64,000 nucleotides of DNA from Candidatus Rhodoferax mariagerensis (GTDB lineage Bacteria; Pseudomonadota; Gammaproteobacteria; Burkholderiales; Burkholderiaceae_C): the NCBI GenBank assembly GCA_016719055.1, contig JADKAW010000022.1, positions 1 through 64,000 on the forward strand, written 5' to 3'. Below are positions 60,325 through 64,000 of this stretch, in pieces. The number at the start of each line of letters is the position of its first letter. Positions within the stretch are counted from its first letter, which is position 1. The notes beneath the pieces were generated by a model. That model ran no database searches, was not told where the DNA came from, and saw only the letters and a list, made by a program, of their open reading frames with translations. The position numbers and the translations under genes are program-made.

Positions 60325-61935
60325 ATGAGCGTCATTCCCATCCAACGCGCTGCCCCTGTGGCGAGCGTTCTTGAAACCGATGTGCTGATCATTGGCGGTG
60401 GTGTCACCGGCACCGGCATCATGCGCGACCTGGCGCTGCGCGGTATTCACAGCATCCTGATCGACAAGCGCGACCTGTGCGCCGGGGCCTCGGGCGGCAA
60501 CCACGGCCTGTTGCATTCGGGCGCACGATATGTCTCGACCGACCTGGAGGCGGCCATTGAATGCCGGCAAGAGGGCGCCTTGCTCAAACGCCTGGCGCCG
60601 CAGTGCATCGAGGCAGCTGGGGGCTTGTTTGTGGCGGTTGACGGCGACGACGAAGTCTTTGCCGAGCAGTTCTCAGGGCTATGCCAGCGTGCCGGCATCG
60701 ACTGCGAGGACCTGAGTGTGGCCCAGGCCAAACAACTGGAACCGCTGCTGTCGCCGCGCCTGTTCAAGGCCGTGCGTGTGCCCGACGCCACCATTGACCC
60801 GTTTCACCTGGCACTGCTCAATGTCGACCACGCCCGCCAGCTGATGCACAGCGTTTACCTGCCGCACACCGAGGTGCTAGGCTTTGAGTCAGCCGACGGG
60901 ACGATCAGCGCTGCCACCTGCCGCGACCACCTGAACCACACCACCGTGACGATTCGGGCGCGCCAGTTTGTCAACGCCGGTGGCGCCTGGTCGATGGCCA
61001 TTGCCCGGCAGGCAGGTGCTACCGACGTGCATCTGCTGTATGCCAAAGGCACGATTCTGGTCACCAATGACCGGCTCACGCAGCATGTGGTGAACCGACT
61101 GCGCCCACCCGGTGACGGCGACATTTTGGTGCCGGGCGGCAGTGTGTCGCTGTTGGGCACCACCTCGTCGCGCACCGACGATCTGGAGCGTGTCAGCCCC
61201 ACGGTGGACGAGATTGACCGCAACCTGCGCGAAGGCGCGGTGATGATTCCGGCGCTGGCCGGGGCTCGCTATATCCGGGCGTTTTCGCGCGTTCGGCCGC
61301 TGCTGCAGGCATCGGGCGGGGCGTCTGACCGTGCCGCCACGCGCGGCTTTGCGCTGATGGACCACCACTCGCAAGGTCTGAGCAACTTTTGCACCATCAC
61401 CGGCGGCAAGCTCACCACCTACCGTTTGATGGCTGAAAAAGCCGCCGATCTGGTGGCGCAACGGCTCGGCAACACCACCGCCTGCAGCACTGCCAGTGTG
61501 CCCTTGCCTGAGGACGAGGCCTGCAGCTGGAGCGAACCGGCCACCGCCCCCAAACACTGGCACAGCAAGCGTGACGCCGATGACCTGATTTTGTGCGAAT
61601 GCGAAATGCTGCCGCAGTCAGCCATTGCGCAAATCTTTGCCAACGCCCCCGGGCTTGATGCGCAGCCCACACTCGAAGCCATCGCGCTGCGTTCACGCGC
61701 CGGCAAGGGCCCGTGCCAGGGCTCGTTTTGTGGCATTCGCATTGGATCGTATTTGTATGACCAGGGCCACTACAACGACCGCACCGGCCTGAACCACTTG
61801 CGTGATTTTTTCAACGAGCGCTTCAAGGGCCAGCGCAGTGTCAGCTGGGGCCAGCAGGCGGCGCAAATGGAGCTGGCCGAAGCCTTGCACTGCGGGCTGC
61901 TGGGCCTGGACAAACTTGACGATGAAGGATCCTGA
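60325..61935 (+). CDS. glpA: Anaerobic glycerol-3-phosphate dehydrogenase subunit A (FAD)
   Basis: The 536-residue protein has an N-terminal FAD-binding motif (DVLIIGGGVTGTGIMRDLAL), the GASGGNHGLLHSGARYVSTD segment, and a C-terminal BFD-like cluster domain with ligands in LILCECEMLPQSA and GKGPCQGSFCGIRIG. It oxidises sn-glycerol 3-phosphate to dihydroxyacetone phosphate and feeds electrons through GlpB and the GlpC-like protein to quinone. It lies between the other two subunit genes. Confidence 0.93.
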   Translation: MSVIPIQRAAPVASVLETDVLIIGGGVTGTGIMRDLALRGIHSILIDKRDLCAGASGGNHGLLHSGARYVSTDLEAAIECRQEGALLKRLAPQCIEAAGGLFVAVDGDDEVFAEQFSGLCQRAGIDCEDLSVAQAKQLEPLLSPRLFKAVRVPDATIDPFHLALLNVDHARQLMHSVYLPHTEVLGFESADGTISAATCRDHLNHTTVTIRARQFVNAGGAWSMAIARQAGATDVHLLYAKGTILVTNDRLTQHVVNRLRPPGDGDILVPGGSVSLLGTTSSRTDDLERVSPTVDEIDRNLREGAVMIPALAGARYIRAFSRVRPLLQASGGASDRAATRGFALMDHHSQGLSNFCTITGGKLTTYRLMAEKAADLVAQRLGNTTACSTASVPLPEDEACSWSEPATAPKHWHSKRDADDLILCECEMLPQSAIAQIFANAPGLDAQPTLEAIALRSRAGKGPCQGSFCGIRIGSYLYDQGHYNDRTGLNHLRDFFNERFKGQRSVSWGQQAAQMELAEALHCGLLGLDKLDDEGS

Positions 61936-62044
61936 AAGTCTTGACTGTGTGCCAGACCAATCAGACAGCAACGACCATGATAAAAATTTTTGACTTTGAC
62001 GCGGCGCACCGATCTGGTGACCGCGCGGCACCGCGGAGCAAGCC

Positions 62045-63337
62045 ATGAAACAAGCGCCTCGACAATTAAGCACTCCGTTGGCTGTGATCGGTTCGGGCCT
62101 GGCGGGTTTTGCGGCGTCTATTTTCGCCATCAAGCGCAACATTGCCACGGTTCAGGTCGGAAACACGGGTGCCGTGGCCTACACCACCGGTTATCTCGAC
62201 CTGCTGGGCAAGCTGGATGACGCTGCGGGCGTGGTGACTGACCCCTGGCAGGCTTTGCAGGCGCTGCAGGCCAGCGCGCCAGAGCACCCGTTAAGCCGGG
62301 TCGGCGCCGCAGATATTCGCCAGGCGTTTGCCGTGTTCACCGCATTTCTGGCCGAGTTTGGCTTGCACTACAGCCAGCCAGGTGAGCGCAACCTGACCGC
62401 GCTAAGTCCGATTGGCACACTCAAGCCCACGCTGTGTTTGCCAGCCACCATGCTGGCCGGGCCACGCGCGTTGGCGGCCAACTGCGAGTGTGTGATGGTT
62501 GATATCCGCGGGCTCAAGGGCTTTAGCGGGCCTGAGATGGTGGCCAACCTGCAGGGGCGATGGCCGGCGCTGCGCACACAGCGCATCAGCTTTCCCGACA
62601 TGGCCACCGGCGAGGTCTACCCCGAGGTGATGGCCCGGGCGCTTGAAGTACCGGCGACACGGGTGAAACTGGCCGAGCTGCTCAAAACGCTGGCAGGAAC
62701 GGCAAGCGTGATTGGCTTGCCCGCCATTTTGGGCATGCACAAACCCGACGCAGTGCATGCCGAGCTAGAGCGCCTGACCGGGCTGCAGATTTTTGAGGTG
62801 CCGACCATGCCGCCGTCTGTGGCTGGATTGCGCCTGCGCGAGCTGTTTGAGCAGGCGCTACCGCACAAGGGGGCCACGCTGATCCCGCAGCAAAAGGTCA
62901 CGTCGCTCACGTTCGATGACAGCGGTGCCACGCTGGCCCTGAAAGACAGCTATGGCGACATCCGGATTCATGCACAGACGGTGATTTTGGCCACCGGCCG
63001 CTTCCTGAGTGGCGGACTGGACGCGCACCCTGACGGCATTCAGGAGCATTTGCTGAACCTGGCGGTCGCCCAGCCCGCCAGCCGCGCCGACTGGTACCGC
63101 GAGCGCTACACCGACCCGCGCGGCCACCCCATCAACCGCGCCGGCATTGAGGTCGATGCCCATTGGCGGCCCTTGGGTAAGGATGGCCGTGTTTACAACA
63201 AGCGCCTGTTTGCCGCTGGCTCCATACTGGCCCACCATGACTGGATTCGCAGCCGCAGCGGCGCCGGCATTGCCCTGGCCACAGCCTGGCAAGCCGTGGC
63301 CAGCGCCGCGCAATTTCTAGCCAGCGCGACCGACTGA
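62045..63337 (+). CDS. glpB: Anaerobic glycerol-3-phosphate dehydrogenase subunit B
   Basis: The 430-residue flavoprotein starts with an FAD motif (LAVIGSGLAGFAASIFAIKR) and has GlpB features such as YLDLLGKLDD, FLAEFGLHYSQPGERNLTAL and a C-terminal LFAAGSILAHHDWIRSRSGAGIALATAW. It transfers electrons from GlpA. It is the last gene of the operon; gene order is C-like, A, B rather than the A-B-C order of enterics. Confidence 0.92.
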   Translation: MKQAPRQLSTPLAVIGSGLAGFAASIFAIKRNIATVQVGNTGAVAYTTGYLDLLGKLDDAAGVVTDPWQALQALQASAPEHPLSRVGAADIRQAFAVFTAFLAEFGLHYSQPGERNLTALSPIGTLKPTLCLPATMLAGPRALAANCECVMVDIRGLKGFSGPEMVANLQGRWPALRTQRISFPDMATGEVYPEVMARALEVPATRVKLAELLKTLAGTASVIGLPAILGMHKPDAVHAELERLTGLQIFEVPTMPPSVAGLRLRELFEQALPHKGATLIPQQKVTSLTFDDSGATLALKDSYGDIRIHAQTVILATGRFLSGGLDAHPDGIQEHLLNLAVAQPASRADWYRERYTDPRGHPINRAGIEVDAHWRPLGKDGRVYNKRLFAAGSILAHHDWIRSRSGAGIALATAWQAVASAAQFLASATD

Positions 63338-63354
63338 GCGACTGATTCAGCGAC

Positions 63355-63747
63355 TCAGCGAATCTGGCTGATGATGGTGTTGAGGCTGCCGTCCGGGTTG
63401 ATCACACGCCAGTCGCTGCCCAGGCGCTGAACCGTGAAGCAACGCTCCTGGCCATTGCGGATTTTTTTCCAGGTCGCGCAATAACCCTGCTCCGACAGTC
63501 GCCAGACCCCGGTGTCGGTGGCCGCACCGCTGACCTCGGCCGTGCCATCGGCGCGCAGTTGCATCTCCAGCATCTTGCCCGCAGCAGGCCCGGCGGCTGC
63601 CGCGCCCACCACTGTCTTGCCAACCCAGGCTTTTTCGATCTCTTGCGGGCTCACGTTCACGTTTTGCGCCAGCACCGAGGTGGCTGTCAGCGCCACATTC
63701 ATCAAACCAATCATGCTGAGGGCCGGGTTTCGAACATTCATAACCAT
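63355..63747 (-). CDS. Small secreted protein, DUF995-like
   Basis: The 130-residue protein has a signal peptide (PALSMIGLMNVALTATSVLA QN), then VSPQEIEKAWVGKTVVGAAAA and a beta-rich end (GTAEVSGAATDTGVWRLSEQ; RCFTVQRLGSDWRVINPDGS) with two Cys that could pair. It resembles DUF995-type periplasmic proteins of unknown role. The start at 63747 has a GGAGA box. It converges with glpB. Confidence 0.65.
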   Translation of the reverse strand: MVMNVRNPALSMIGLMNVALTATSVLAQNVNVSPQEIEKAWVGKTVVGAAAAGPAAGKMLEMQLRADGTAEVSGAATDTGVWRLSEQGYCATWKKIRNGQERCFTVQRLGSDWRVINPDGSLNTIISQIR

Positions 63748-63899
63748 AAAGTGTCTCCAGAGGGGTGGTGAAAAAACCGGGCTTGCCGCTTTCCACTTGT
63801 CGCTGCCATTGCGGCGTTTTAGTTTAACGTCCCCCAAAGTTGCCAGCGCATGCGCAGGCAACAGCGCAGCGTCGATCTGGGCACAGCAGGCGGTCAAAT

Positions 63900-64000
63900 T
63901 CAGGGGGCTTGCTGCTGGCTCGCCGGCAGATACTGGTCGGCCATCAGCCGCTCCAGCTCGGCGCACTCCACCGGCCGGGTGATCAGATAGCCTTGCAGCA
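63900..64000 (-). CDS. C-terminal end of an EAL-domain phosphodiesterase (partial)
   Basis: The minus-strand frame entering from the right edge reads LQGYLITRPVECAELERLMA and stops at 63900-63902. The QGYLITRP stretch is the conserved end of EAL domains that hydrolyse cyclic-di-GMP. The rest of the gene lies outside the window. Confidence 0.75.
   Translation of the reverse strand, partial: LQGYLITRPVECAELERLMADQYLPASQQQAP

Noticed and set aside
1..64000. CRISPR array
   Set aside because: No regularly spaced direct repeats were seen on either strand; the dispersed repeats are irregular in spacing and orientation.

Overview
The window looks like chromosomal DNA of a betaproteobacterium of the order Burkholderiales, most likely a Comamonadaceae member close to Rhodoferax or Polaromonas. 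This rests on gene order (hisI-hisE-HIT-tatABC-degQ-like protease; petABC-sspA-sspB-tRNA-Thr), the GC-rich codon use of the core genes, and a family of short AGCCCTTAT-type repeats scattered through the sequence. The organism assignment is inference; no rRNA is present.

Region 1 (1-7650) is an accessory zone. It begins inside an integron gene-cassette array: a GIY-YIG-like gene, a membrane/coiled-coil gene and a possible PD-(D/E)xK-like gene are each followed by an attC-like site in the same orientation. Then come a cassette without a clear gene, a higBA toxin-antitoxin cassette with a compact 55-bp attC, and a ridA-like cassette whose leader is split by a decayed IS1182-type element (1591 bp, 4-bp CTAG duplication). 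The array ends in a half attC fused to decayed fruA (PTS EIIC) fragments. No integrase is visible; it would lie to the left.

Region 2 (7650-14543) is one very long minus-strand gene for a tandem-duplicated UvrA with four ABC ATPase cores. It carries at least six in-frame palindromic insertions. Two share an almost identical 28-nt loop but have unrelated stems, which makes this gene the most unusual object in the window.

Region 3 (14788-30609) is core genome: a HAMP-adenylate cyclase, a LivK/LivH pair, histidine biosynthesis (hisI, hisE), a HIT hydrolase, the Tat translocase, an HtrA-type protease, a NIF3-like protein, pdxA, mscL, the cytochrome bc1 complex, sspAB and tRNA-Thr(TGT).

Region 4 (30610-35882) is a 5.3-kb island bounded by a 45-bp repeat of the tRNA-Thr 3' end. 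It holds a truncated tyrosine integrase, a Phd/ParE-type toxin-antitoxin pair, conserved mobile-element genes and fragments of an XRE regulator and an SNF2-type helicase. A frameshifted DNA-binding gene lies just beyond attR.

Region 5 (36713-64000) carries rfaE2, a degenerate HD-GYP protein, and a complete soluble NAD-reducing [NiFe] hydrogenase operon (hoxFUYH, hoxW, hypA) preceded by a hybrid histidine kinase and a GGDEF response regulator. Next is a uronate catabolic cluster (kdgF, kduI, kduD, kdgR) with palindromic candidate operators, then two DMT exporters, a c5-type cytochrome, a YheT hydrolase and an intact ISAzo13-type element. An aldo-keto reductase, a glpC-like/glpA/glpB anaerobic glycerol-3-phosphate dehydrogenase operon, a small secreted protein and the end of an EAL phosphodiesterase close the window.
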